Origin: Streptomyces tauricus
Lineage (GTDB): Bacteria > Actinomycetota > Actinomycetes > Streptomycetales > Streptomycetaceae
Length of the DNA stretch: 64,000 bases
Reading direction: 5' to 3'
Assembly: GCF_014650955.1 (NCBI RefSeq)
Contig: NZ_BMVY01000007.1
Coordinates: 99,833 to 163,832 of the forward strand
Below the pieces are notes generated by a model. That model was not told the origin of the DNA and made no database searches. It saw only the letters and a program-made list of their open reading frames with translations. Of this stretch, positions 43,601 through 51,058 are shown in pieces. A program made the position numbers and the translations under genes. Numbering within the stretch: position 1 is the stretch's first letter; the number at the start of each line of letters is the position of its first letter.

Positions 43601-44050
43601 GAAGTCGCCGCCGGGGCCGTCCGCGCGGCGGCCCTCGGCGCCGCCGCGCTGCTGGCCAGGTACGACGGATTCGTGCCGCAGGCCGCCGCGATCACGGTGG
43701 CCCATCTCGACCTGGACGCCGAGCCGGAGCACCTGGACGCGGCCCTGTCCGAGCTGGCCGCGCTGACGGACGGACGGCCGGCGCTGGCGGCCGGTACCGC
43801 CACCGAACTCGCCGAACGGCTGGACCGCGCAACGCACGAAGGCGATGCCGAGACCCTGCTCGGCATCGCCCGGCGGCTCACCGCGCACGGCGGTCACGGC
43901 GAGGGACTGCTCGCCACGGCGGTCACGGTCGCACTCGGCACCCGCACGGACTGGCGGCAACCGTGGCGAGACCGGCTGAGAGCACTGCGCCGCCACCCGG
44001 TGGCCGACGTCCGCGACGCGGCACTGGCCCGGACGACGGCGTACGAGTGA
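40679..44050 (+). CDS. Large HEAT-like repeat protein, function unknown
   Basis: 1123 residues, no signal or membrane segment. Almost wholly alpha-helical with repeating R/L/A-rich helical pairs (for example AEAALGALAHTDRPGDALPEL and AAAVEQAARVPGRGAELVRRW), the look of HEAT/ARM-type solenoids; no enzymatic motif seen. CACAAT lies 7 nt before the ATG at 40679 and there is no Shine-Dalgarno, so the transcript may be leaderless. A GTG at 40661 is an alternative start. It may be a scaffold; I do not recognise a named family. Confidence 0.8.
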   Translation: MVHTPRQQAESLLNALDPLPYPLRMRELVARVRELADARPLLDELEACGSYGRGLAVVAAAVSRDAEWVGARIADPDSFVRGHALLVADSLRVPDSAYESALADAPEAIRRDLLRAVVSGRRTALADRLVGPLRDEWGDAEAARLLPGCSPGAVARLLPSLFHAVRGWTTLGRRHPEVLLDAVEGELTALPASLRDAWWRRYARAVTATVPFRPLRALELVERFAPDGIPYQLHDRLPAFAAVAPRRVLRLLLAGDHPSAGAVRSRPLLRRLARSEETPGDELLALGSLLADHGDLAVLLEALPPARRYAFYKEVMAGRGPGGRGAVVDAVILDALPRSRVAEEARRVAAAARESGATWNAVLLAESYLPVAQVRERLVEATRRPAAEDRAQAWPLLIGNAARSGDPAAVVGVLEESARLRNEQDPVRQPALWALSRVPPALLTEEAAPHLDRIVADAVDARDSSPGSRRNLSRLAVSVLREHAAGGSRELVNWALRTLVRISGNTGGADLGRLDATLRRGQEHQVYEALRPWIEAGAEKADYGLAFALARAVGRRAAGMTDLQELLWQAIRFGNDTTVRTAVELWLEPPATRDDRAARVLALDPSAGVLWPVLAVLTRRRTDLLDVLLADTPPYGRFLIRGSAWTVPVGPDVRRWLPRQQDALVRKLAESAADAGLPAHARAAAVEQAARVPGRGAELVRRWTGSRDVVLAEAALGALAHTDRPGDALPELLARAGDDRARVAVYAATRASRHVAPSLLADRLRDVLSAPDTKVTSRKEAARLAAARLPAPVAARLLTEAYRRPGTHLDVRAACVAFAGSLLAQEPVWTLLHDAAGAEPVLRAAVLRVAPLDLPERHRERYARLVRDVSTTDDPPTAVLAYGALARWAPWCPDAPTVLAAATADLTDRTSWRAAAHGLVIAATGSDRGAAGVRAALHALAEAETDADADAEPLRDRPARQRVDHLVACLAQQAEVAAGAVRAAALGAAALLARYDGFVPQAAAITVAHLDLDAEPEHLDAALSELAALTDGRPALAAGTATELAERLDRATHEGDAETLLGIARRLTAHGGHGEGLLATAVTVALGTRTDWRQPWRDRLRALRRHPVADVRDAALARTTAYE

Positions 44051-44055
44051 CAGAT

Positions 44056-44089
44056 GCCCCGGCCCCGGCGGACACGCCAGGACCGGGGC
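44056..44089. terminator. Hairpin after the HEAT-like gene
   Basis: Arms GCCCCGG (44056-44062) and CCGGGGC (44083-44089) with an inner GGCG/CGCC pairing. Between convergent genes, followed by two 22-bp repeats around 44093-44136. Confidence 0.6.
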
Positions 44090-44135
44090 AAAGGATCACA
44101 CAACCGCGCGGCGGATCACACAGCCGCGCGGTGGC

Positions 44136-45116
44136 TCACACCGCGGCGGCGCGGGCCGCCATGCGGGCCTTGCGGGCCGCGAGCTTCTCGTCGAACTTGG
44201 CGGCCTCGGCGTCCAGGCCGCCCATGTACAGGCCGAGCTCCTCCTGTGCCTTGAGGCCCTCGGGGCCCAGGCCGTCGATCTGCAGGACCTTGAGGTGGCG
44301 CAGGACCGGCATCAGGACGTCGTCGTGGTGGATGCGCATGTTGTAGACCTCGCCGATCGCCATCTGCGCGGCGGCGCGCTCGAAGCCGGGCATGCCGTGG
44401 CCGGGCATCCGGAACTGGACGATGACGTCCCGCACGGCCTGCATGGTCAGGTCGGGGGCCAGCTCGAACGCGGCCTTCAGGAGGTTGCGGTAGAAGACCA
44501 TGTGCAGGTTCTCGTCGGTCGCGATGCGTGCCAGCATGCGGTCGCAGACGGGGTCGCCCGACTGGTGTCCGGTGTTGCGGTGCGAGACGCGGGTCGCCAG
44601 CTCCTGGAAGGCGACGTACGCGACGGAGTGCAGCATCGAGTGCCGGTTGTCCGACTCGAAGCCCTCACTCATGTGCTGCATACGGAACGCCTCGAGCTGG
44701 TCGGGGTCCACGGCGCGCGACGCGAGCAGGTAGTCGCGCATCACGATGCCGTGGCGGCCCTCCTCGGCGGTCCAGCGGTGCACCCAGGTGCCCCAGGCGC
44801 CGTCGCGGCCGAAGAGGGAGGCGATTTCGTGGTGGTAGCTGGGCAGGTTGTCCTCGGTCAGGAGGTTCACGACGAGCGCGATACGGCCGAGCTCGGTGAC
44901 CTTGGACTGCTCCTTGCCCCAGGCCTCGCCGTCCTCGAAGATTCCGGGGAAGTTGCGGGCGTCGGACCAGGGCACGTACTCGTGCGGCATCCAGTCCTTC
45001 GCGACCTTCAGGTGCCGGTTGAGTTCGGTCTCCACCACTTCTTCCAGTGCGAACAGCAGCCGGGCGTCGGTCCAGTCGGAGGACGGGCTGCCGAGATGGG
45101 GAGAAGTGATCGTCAC
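44136..45116 (-). CDS. Acyl-[acyl-carrier-protein] desaturase
   Basis: 326 residues. Both carboxylate-bridged diiron motifs are present: EE and TAEEGRHG in the middle, ATDENLHM near the end, with the upstream Glu in FALEEVVETEL. It introduces a double bond into acyl-ACP for membrane lipid unsaturation, needing ferredoxin and O2. The GTG start has CTGGAG upstream. It is monocistronic, and the region before it holds three tandem operator-like dyads, so it is probably under tight repression. Confidence 0.92.
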   Translation of the reverse strand: MTITSPHLGSPSSDWTDARLLFALEEVVETELNRHLKVAKDWMPHEYVPWSDARNFPGIFEDGEAWGKEQSKVTELGRIALVVNLLTEDNLPSYHHEIASLFGRDGAWGTWVHRWTAEEGRHGIVMRDYLLASRAVDPDQLEAFRMQHMSEGFESDNRHSMLHSVAYVAFQELATRVSHRNTGHQSGDPVCDRMLARIATDENLHMVFYRNLLKAAFELAPDLTMQAVRDVIVQFRMPGHGMPGFERAAAQMAIGEVYNMRIHHDDVLMPVLRHLKVLQIDGLGPEGLKAQEELGLYMGGLDAEAAKFDEKLAARKARMAARAAAV

Positions 45117-45154
45117 AGGGGCTCCAGGGGGGACGTAAATGCTGAGCGTTCACC

Positions 45155-45206
45155 TAACCTACGGCATCGTAGGCTACGTATCCGTAGGTTACGATGCCGT
45201 AGGTTA
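45155..45206. promoter_or_regulatory. Tandem operator array before the desaturase gene
   Basis: Three 16-bp dyads start at 45158, 45173 and 45188 (15-bp period). Each has the form (C/T)TACG-N4-CGTAGG: CCTACGGCATCGTAGG, GCTACGTATCCGTAGG and GTTACGATGCCGTAGG. Together they also form 17-bp perfect inverted arms (45155-45171 and 45190-45206). TetR-type binding is likely; no regulator gene is adjacent. Confidence 0.8.
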
Positions 45207-45328
45207 AGCGTGCCGTAAAGAGCCCTGATCAGCGACGATCTACGTGAAGATCGATCCGGGCAGCATACGGAGGCCGCCCGTCCGGCGGATGCGCAGGTCC
45301 CGGGGCCGCTCGCGGGGCCCTCCGGCTC

Positions 45329-46105
45329 TCAGACGTACAGCTCCCGCAGCCGGACCGAGAGGCATGTCACACAGCCTTCGAGCTTCTCGAACTCGCTGAT
45401 GTCGACCAGCACGGGCTCGTGACCGAGTTCCGCGAACAGGTCGGCGGTCTTCGGGGCGCTCGCCGCCATCAGCAGCTTTCCGCCGCCGAGCAGGACGACG
45501 TGCGAGCCGGCCTCCTCCGGCACCGCCAAGAAGCGCGGGAACAGCGATGGCGTGTCCACCAGCGGCTCGTACCCGACGATCGTGCCGTCGGGCAGCGCCG
45601 TGACGGCCGACTTCAGGTGCAGCACCTTGCTGACCGGTACGGCGACGACCCGGGCGCCGAGCGGCTCGAACGTGGCCCGCAGCTGCTGGATGCCTGCGCC
45701 GTTGGTGCGTCCGCCCTGGCCCACGTAGATCGTGTTGCCGACCTTCAGGACGTCGCCGCCGTCGAGCGTGCCCGGCTCCCAGACCCAGTTCACCGAGCAG
45801 CCGAGCCGGGCCACCGCCTCCTCGACACCGGCGGTCTCGCCGCGCCGGGACTCCGCGCCGGGGCGGCCGATCAGCGCCACGTTGCGGAAGACGACGACCG
45901 CGTCCTCCACGAACACGGCGTCCGGGCAGTCGTCGGCGGGCTCCGCCTCGACGGTCTCCCAGCCGTGCGTACGCAGTGCCGACGCGTACGCCTCCCACTG
46001 TTCGAGCGCCAGGCCGACGTCGACCGGCGTGCGCTCCAGGTGTGTGACGAGACCTTCGGCCAGGCGGGGGCCGGGACGGCGGATGAGGGCCTTCTGGCTG
46101 GGCAC
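45329..46105 (-). CDS. ddaH: Dimethylarginine dimethylaminohydrolase (DDAH)
   Basis: 258 residues of the amidinotransferase/pentein superfamily. Catalytic Cys in EGCVTCLSVRLRELYV at the C-terminus, His in VLHLKSAV, and substrate-binding DAVFVEDAVVVF and GTLDGGDVLKVG. It hydrolyses methylated arginine to citrulline and methylamines. No operon partner. Confidence 0.88.
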   Translation of the reverse strand: MPSQKALIRRPGPRLAEGLVTHLERTPVDVGLALEQWEAYASALRTHGWETVEAEPADDCPDAVFVEDAVVVFRNVALIGRPGAESRRGETAGVEEAVARLGCSVNWVWEPGTLDGGDVLKVGNTIYVGQGGRTNGAGIQQLRATFEPLGARVVAVPVSKVLHLKSAVTALPDGTIVGYEPLVDTPSLFPRFLAVPEEAGSHVVLLGGGKLLMAASAPKTADLFAELGHEPVLVDISEFEKLEGCVTCLSVRLRELYV

Positions 46106-46185
46106 GTGCGGGTCTCCGTCTCAGGCAGGGTGTGTCCCGCACATCATGCAGCCCTCAAGCACCCCACAACAGCCCCAGCCCTGTA

Positions 46186-46314
46186 AGGGAAGCGGGGAAC
46201 TGCGCGGCCGGCCCGCACGCACCCGCACGCGACGACGGCCCCGGCAGGGCACCGGCACGGAACCATCGAACGTGCGGCCCCGGTGGGGGCGGGCCGCGCA
46301 GTTCCCCGCGCCCC
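46186..46314. repeat. Two dispersed-element copies between ddaH and the ABC-F gene
   Basis: A direct degenerate copy (46186-46206) and an inverted copy (46296-46314) that touches the ABC-F stop codon. Flanks include CGCACGCACCCGCACGCGAC. Confidence 0.8.
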
Positions 46315-47946
46315 TCAGGAGCGCGGCTCCGCCACCGCCTCGGGTGTCGTCTCCGTCAGCTCCCCCTCCAGGAGGAGCCACCGGGTGATCCCGATCGACT
46401 CCAGGAACGGCACATCATGGCTGGCCACGATCAGCGCCCCCTCGTACGACTCCAGCGCCGTGGTGAGCTGCCGCACGCTCGCCATGTCGAGGTTGTTCGT
46501 CGGCTCGTCGAGCATCAGCAGCTGCGGCGCGGGCTCGGCGAGCATCAGCGCGGCCAGGGCCGCCCGGAACCGCTCGCCGCCGGACAGCGTCGCCGCCCGC
46601 TGATCGGCCCGCGCGCCCCGGAACAGGAAGCGCGCCAGCCGCGCCCGGACCCGGTTGTTGGTGGCGCCCGGCGAGAACCGGGCCACGTTCTCGGCGACCG
46701 TCAGCTCGTCGTCGAGCACGTCGAGACGCTGCGGCAGGAAACGCAGCGGCACATGCGCCCGCGCCTCCCCGGCGACGGGATCCAGCTCCCCGGCGACGGT
46801 CCGCAGCAGCGTCGTCTTGCCCGCGCCGTTGCGCCCGATCAGGGCGACCCGCTCGGGCCCGCGCAGATCGAAGGAGCCCACGCTCGCCCCGTACGCCAGC
46901 TCCAGGTCCAGGAGCGTGAGGACGTTACGGCCCGGCGGCACGGCCGTGTACGGCAGGTCGACGCGGATCTCGTCGTCGTCCCGCACCGCCTCCACGGCGT
47001 CGTCGAGCCGCTCCTTGGCCTCGGCGAGTTTCTCCTCGTGCATGATGCGGTGCTTGCCCGCGGACTCCTGGGCCGCGCGTTTACGCGCCCCCATCACGAT
47101 CTTCGGCTCACGTTTCTGCTCGAACATCTTCTGGCCGTACCGCTTGCGACGGGCCAGCTTGACCTGCGCGTCGGCCAGTTCGCGCTTCTGCTTCCTCAGA
47201 TCGGACTCGGCGACGCGCACCATGCGCTCGGCTGCTTCCTGTTCGGTGGCGAGGGCGTCCTCGTACGCCGAGTAGTTGCCGCCGTACCAGGTGACCTCGC
47301 CGGAGCGCAGATCGGCGATCTGGTCGACCAGGTCGAGGAGTTCGCGGTCGTGGCTGACCACGACCATGACTCCGGAGTAGCCCTCGACGGCCGCGTACAG
47401 CCGGCGGCGGGCATACAGGTCGAGGTTGTTGGTGGGCTCGTCGAGGAGGAGTACGTCGGGCCGGCGCAGCAGCAGCGCGGCCAGCCGCAGCAGGACCGAC
47501 TCGCCGCCCGAGACCTCGCCGATGGTGCGGTCGAGCCCGATGTGGCCGAGACCGAGTTCGCCGAGTGTCGCGACGGCGCGCTCCTCGACGTCCCAGTCGT
47601 CGCCCACGACCTCGAAGTGCTCCTCGGACACGTCGCCCGACTCGATGGCGTGCAGCGCGGCGCGCTTGGCCGCGATGTCCAGCACCTCGTCGACCCGCAG
47701 CCCGGTGTCGAGGGTGACGTTCTGGGGGAGGCGGCCGACCTCGCCCGCGACACGGACGGTGCCCTCGGCCGGGACGAGTTCTCCCGCGATCAGCTTCAAC
47801 AGGGTTGATTTGCCCGATCCGTTGACGCCGACGAGCCCGGTCCTGCCGGGCCCGAAGGCCACCTGGAGGTCCTCGAAGACGGGAGTGCCGTCGGGCCAGG
47901 CGAAGGAGAGGGAGGTGCAGGTGATGGAAGTGGGGGTACTGGACAT
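46315..47946 (-). CDS. ABC-F family ATPase (probable ribosome-protection antibiotic resistance)
   Basis: 543 residues with two nucleotide-binding domains and no membrane part. NBD1: GVNGSGKST, SGGESVLLRLA, LLLDEPTNNLD. NBD2: GRNGAGKTT, LSGGERFRAAL, LMLDEPTNNLD. They are joined by a charged linker of about 80 residues (KQKRELADAQVKLARRKRY and on), typical of ABC-F factors that displace antibiotics from the ribosome or tune translation. The start at 47946 follows GAGG. The long upstream leader with a small ORF suggests drug-inducible attenuation. Confidence 0.88.
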   Translation of the reverse strand: MSSTPTSITCTSLSFAWPDGTPVFEDLQVAFGPGRTGLVGVNGSGKSTLLKLIAGELVPAEGTVRVAGEVGRLPQNVTLDTGLRVDEVLDIAAKRAALHAIESGDVSEEHFEVVGDDWDVEERAVATLGELGLGHIGLDRTIGEVSGGESVLLRLAALLLRRPDVLLLDEPTNNLDLYARRRLYAAVEGYSGVMVVVSHDRELLDLVDQIADLRSGEVTWYGGNYSAYEDALATEQEAAERMVRVAESDLRKQKRELADAQVKLARRKRYGQKMFEQKREPKIVMGARKRAAQESAGKHRIMHEEKLAEAKERLDDAVEAVRDDDEIRVDLPYTAVPPGRNVLTLLDLELAYGASVGSFDLRGPERVALIGRNGAGKTTLLRTVAGELDPVAGEARAHVPLRFLPQRLDVLDDELTVAENVARFSPGATNNRVRARLARFLFRGARADQRAATLSGGERFRAALAALMLAEPAPQLLMLDEPTNNLDMASVRQLTTALESYEGALIVASHDVPFLESIGITRWLLLEGELTETTPEAVAEPRS

Positions 47947-48000
47947 ACAGGCCTCGCAGTGCTGGATGCGGTCAGGGCGACACGTATCGAGACACCGGGA

Positions 48001-48120
48001 GGCGGCGACGGCCGGAAGGACGGAGTCCTCCGGGGCGATCGCGGAGCATGGGAAAAGCCCTGTTCCGCGGGACGGCTCGGAGCCGAGGTCGCACGCTGCG
48101 CACACACGGACACGTGTGTG
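48001..48120 (-). promoter_or_regulatory. Leader hairpins (candidate attenuator)
   Basis: In the leader: CACACACG/CGTGTGTG (48101-48120, 4-nt loop) directly after the uORF; CGGCTC/GAGCCG (48073-48085); and a bulged GGAC-containing stem around 48013-48036. Competing structures could sense ribosome position on the uORF. Confidence 0.5.
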
Positions 48121-48130
48121 ACGCGGTGTC

Positions 48131-48163
48131 TCAAGACCTCAGACGAGCAACGTCCTTCTCCAT
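48131..48163 (-). CDS. 10-residue leader peptide (uORF) of the ABC-F gene
   Basis: ATG at 48163 to TGA at 48131 encodes MEKDVARLRS. It begins about 18 nt after the predicted transcription start and is followed immediately by a stable hairpin. This layout matches ribosome-stalling leaders of Streptomyces resistance genes. No clear Shine-Dalgarno; its role is inferred from position. Confidence 0.6.
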   Translation of the reverse strand: MEKDVARLRS

Positions 48164-48187
48164 TCGGCGACAACAGGACCGCTTTAC

Positions 48188-48216
48188 ACCGTAGGAGGGC
48201 ACCCGACGGCTGTCAA
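48188..48216 (-). promoter_or_regulatory. Strong promoter of the ABC-F leader
   Basis: TTGACA (48211-48216), 17-bp spacer, TACGGT (48188-48193) on the minus strand: consensus -35 and good -10. Predicted start near 48181, giving a leader of about 235 nt. Confidence 0.75.
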
Positions 48217-48318
48217 CGAATTAACGTGCCGCTGACCTCGACCCCGAGGCCAGCCCTGGCCCCGATCTCCACACCCCGACCCCGAATCCTCCGCCCCCGA
48301 CCGCCCGAAGGAGACCCC

Positions 48319-48987
48319 GTGCCCATCGGCCCGCTCTCGCTGCCCGCCCGTCTCTGCCTGCTGGCCTGGGACACGTCGAAGCTCAAGGTCACCGGCTCTT
48401 CCCAGCTCCCGCACCTGGTCCGGGCCGGTGCGCTCACCGAGCTGGCGCAGCGCGGACTGCTGGCGGACGCGGACGGCGTCGCCACGCCCACCGATCCGGA
48501 CGGCAGGACCGGGGACGCGGCACTCGACGGGCTGCTGGAACTCATCGAGGAGTCCCGGCCGCACAAGTGGAAGACCTGGGTCAGCCTGCGGGCGCGCATC
48601 ACGCTGGACGCCGTACAGGCGCAGCTCGCCGCGGACGGGTATCTGCGGGCCGAGAAGACACGGGTGCTCGGCGTCTTCCCGTCCGTGGAGTACGAGATCG
48701 GGCGCGTCGCCGTCGTGGAGGGGCTGCGGGCGGAGGCCCGGCAGGTGCTGGAGGGGCCGGTGCCCGTCGACGCGGTGTCCGAGCGGGACGCGGCGCTCGT
48801 CGCCCTCGCCGCCGCGGCCGAACTGCGCACGCTCGTGTCGGGCAGGGAGCGGCGCCAGTACGACGAGCGGATCGCGGCCCTGACCGACCGAAGCGGGACG
48901 GCGATCCCGGTTCTGCGGCAGGCGGTCCAGGAGGTGCGGTCGGCGGTGTCCGTGGCGATGGCGGCACCCGGGGTGCCTGGGAACTGA
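48319..48987 (+). CDS. GPP34 (GOLPH3-like) family protein
   Basis: 222 residues from a GTG with GAAGGAGA upstream. Helical GPP34 fold: LSLPARLCLLAWDTSK, LTELAQRGLLADADG, WVSLRARITLDAVQ, ADGYLRAEKTRVLGVFPSVEY and a C-terminal helix with SERDAALVALAAAAELRTL. The eukaryotic relative binds PI4P; actinobacteria have many such proteins of unknown role, possibly membrane-associated. Divergent from the ABC-F leader promoter, so the 372-bp gap serves both. Confidence 0.85.
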   Translation: MPIGPLSLPARLCLLAWDTSKLKVTGSSQLPHLVRAGALTELAQRGLLADADGVATPTDPDGRTGDAALDGLLELIEESRPHKWKTWVSLRARITLDAVQAQLAADGYLRAEKTRVLGVFPSVEYEIGRVAVVEGLRAEARQVLEGPVPVDAVSERDAALVALAAAAELRTLVSGRERRQYDERIAALTDRSGTAIPVLRQAVQEVRSAVSVAMAAPGVPGN

Positions 48988-49062
48988 GGGGGCAGGGCCA
49001 CGCTCGTCCGCGCTCATGGCTCATGCTCGTCGGCCGTGCCGCGCGGGAGCTGCTGGACACGG

Positions 49063-49127
49063 GACGAACGAGACACGGGACCGTACGAGCCACAGGACGT
49101 ACGAGACACAGACGTACGAGGCGCGGG
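49063..49127. repeat. Short tandem repeat after GPP34
   Basis: Four units of 15-18 bp sharing the cores ACGAACGAGACACGGGAC, CGTACGAGCCACAGGA, CGTACGAGACACAGA and CGTACGAGGCGCGGG. They lie in the 261-bp gap between the GPP34 gene and the convergent SsgA-like gene. No other feature seen there. Confidence 0.75.
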
Positions 49128-49248
49128 CAGGCGCTCTCCACCGCTCGGCCCCGACTACGGCGAGCGCCTGGCGAGGCGTGCGCCCGGGCCGACCGAAGTA
49201 CGCCCGTCGGCCCGTCGGCCCATAAGACCGTCCGGGCGCGCTGCTCGC

Positions 49249-49665
49249 TCAGCAGGAGTCGCGCAGCAACTCGGCGAGATCGTGGTCCAGATCCTGGTGC
49301 AGGTGCTCAAGGCCGACGGGCACCAGCTCCGTCGAGCTCGCCAGGAAGTGCCGCAGTTCGCCGGCGCGCACGTGGATCACGGCGGTGCCCTCCGGAGCGT
49401 GGAACTCCAGGACGATGCGGTCGTATCCGTACGGCCGCACACGCACGTCGCCGTGGCCGACCTCCTCCTCCAGGCCCGAGGCGAGCAGCTCGCGGGCGAA
49501 GGTCCAGCACACCTCCACCCCTTCGAGTGTGGACGGGGCGGGGAAGGACATGCGGACGGCGAAGGGATCGTGCGGGTCGTAGCTGAGCGTCGCGGGAATG
49601 CTCGGCATCCGCGGCGCGGCGGCGACGAGGCGGGCCTCTACGGGCTGCTCGATAACGGTGGACAA
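49249..49665 (-). CDS. ssgD: SsgA-like protein (SALP), probably SsgD
   Basis: 138 residues, small acidic protein of the Streptomyces-type SsgA/B family that guides septum and cell wall sites during sporulation. Typical features: IPATLSYDPHDPFAVRMSF, VEVCWTFARELLASGLEEEVG, GDVRVRPYGYDRIVLEF and a C-terminal TELVPVGLEHLHQDLDHDL. The start is taken as TTG at 49665 (GGGAG nine bases before); the longer frame would add 33 unlike residues. The paralogue name rests on remembered synteny with SCO6722. Confidence 0.75.
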   Translation of the reverse strand: MSTVIEQPVEARLVAAAPRMPSIPATLSYDPHDPFAVRMSFPAPSTLEGVEVCWTFARELLASGLEEEVGHGDVRVRPYGYDRIVLEFHAPEGTAVIHVRAGELRHFLASSTELVPVGLEHLHQDLDHDLAELLRDSC

Positions 49666-49773
49666 CGCCTTGCTCCCTTGTGACGTGCGGACGAACTGCG
49701 GACGGATGAGCCGGGCACTTGTAAGGACGTCGGAACCGGCCAATCCGTGCCTGCGAAAACGCATGAAGTCCTA

Positions 49774-49809
49774 GTGACCTCCGTCACCGCCTTCAATCAC
49801 GGGAGTGAT
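49774..49809. promoter_or_regulatory. Two dyads between ssgD-like and the propeller gene
   Basis: GTGACCTCCGTCAC (49774-49787) and ATCACGGGAGTGAT (49796-49809) lie in the divergent gap. Both have GTGA/TCAC half-sites with 4-bp spacers; possible operator pair. Confidence 0.45.
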
Positions 49810-49887
49810 CGTTGATTTCCTGAGTGACCGCTGATGCCTCCCGGGGCATCTGGACGTGATCGGGGGAGTGGGCTAGCTTCGCCCGCC

Positions 49888-51012
49888 ATGAGGGGCTTGG
49901 GCAAGACGCGACGCACGAGTAACAAGGTATTCACGAGGCGCCTGTTGGCCGTGGGGGTGTGCGGAGCGGCGGTCGTGGCCGCGCTCACGGGGCCCGCACA
50001 GGCGGACGGAGCGGTCGACAAGGGGTCGAGTGGCGCAAAACCGCCGCACTGGGAGCTGAAGGACAGCGGCACGGACGCGCGCTTCCGCGGGCTGGCCGCG
50101 GTCAGCCGCAGCACCGCCTGGCTGGCGGGTTCCAAGGGCACCGTGCTGCGGACCACCGACGGCGGCGCGAAGTGGCGGAACGTCTCGCCGCCCGGGGCCG
50201 CCGACCTGGAGTTCCGTGACGTCGAGGCCTTCGACGGCAGGCGTGCCGTGGTGCTGGCCATCGGGGAGGGCGAGGCGTCCAGGATCCTGCGGACCGAGGA
50301 CGGCGGCGCGACCTGGACCGAGTCCTTCCGCAACACCGACGCCAAGGCCTTCTACGACTGCGTGACCTTCTTCGACGCGCGCCACGGCCTGGCGATGAGC
50401 GACCCCGTGGACGGGAAGTTCCGCATCCTGTCGACCGGCGACGGCGGCCGCTCCTGGAAGGTGCTGCCGAGCACGGGCATGCCCCCGGCCCAGGAGGGCG
50501 AGGCGGGCTTCGCGGCCAGTGGGCAGTGCCTGGTCAGCTCGGGTCCGCGTGACGTGTGGCTGGCCACGGGCGGGGCGGCACGCGCGCGCGTGCTGCACTC
50601 CTCCGACCGCGGCCGGACCTGGACCGCCACCGACACCCCGGTCCCGGCGGGCGACCCGGCCCGCGGGGTCTTCGCCCTCGCCTTCCGTGACCGGACGCAC
50701 GGCATCGCGGTCGGCGGCGACTACCGCGCCGACCAGGCCTCGCCGAAGGCGGCGGCGGTCAGCGGGAACGCCGGCCGCACCTGGACGACGGCCGGCACAC
50801 CGCCGCCGGCCTACCGCTCGGGCGTCGCCTGGCTCCCGCACAGCCGCACCTCCGCCCTCGCGGTCGGCCCCACCGGCACCGACCTCACCAGGGACGGCGG
50901 CCGCACCTGGCGCACGCTGGACACCGGCTCGTACGACACCGTGGACTGCACCCCGGACCTGGCCTGCTGGGCGGCGGGCGAGAAGGGCCGGGTGGCACGA
51001 CTGGAACGCTGA
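49888..51012 (+). CDS. Secreted beta-propeller (Ycf48/BNR-like) protein
   Basis: 374 residues. Signal region RRLLAVGVCGAAVVAALTGPAQA. Repeated Asp-box-like motifs: RTTDGGAKW, RTEDGGATW, STGDGGRSW, HSSDRGRTW, VSGNAGRTW and LTRDGGRTW. These are BNR/sialidase-like repeats of a six- or seven-bladed propeller; the sialidase catalytic Arg triad is not evident. TAGCTT lies eight bases before the ATG with no RBS, so the message may be leaderless. Confidence 0.75.
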   Translation: MRGLGKTRRTSNKVFTRRLLAVGVCGAAVVAALTGPAQADGAVDKGSSGAKPPHWELKDSGTDARFRGLAAVSRSTAWLAGSKGTVLRTTDGGAKWRNVSPPGAADLEFRDVEAFDGRRAVVLAIGEGEASRILRTEDGGATWTESFRNTDAKAFYDCVTFFDARHGLAMSDPVDGKFRILSTGDGGRSWKVLPSTGMPPAQEGEAGFAASGQCLVSSGPRDVWLATGGAARARVLHSSDRGRTWTATDTPVPAGDPARGVFALAFRDRTHGIAVGGDYRADQASPKAAAVSGNAGRTWTTAGTPPPAYRSGVAWLPHSRTSALAVGPTGTDLTRDGGRTWRTLDTGSYDTVDCTPDLACWAAGEKGRVARLER

Positions 51013-51058
51013 CGCGCGGGCCGGCGCCCCGGGCGGCCGGTCTAGGCTCGACGGCACC

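Noticed and set aside
48001..48120. In-frame N-terminal extension of the ABC-F protein up to 48105
   Set aside because: The extra residues are Cys/Ser/Pro-rich and unlike ABC-F; the region is better explained as a structured leader.
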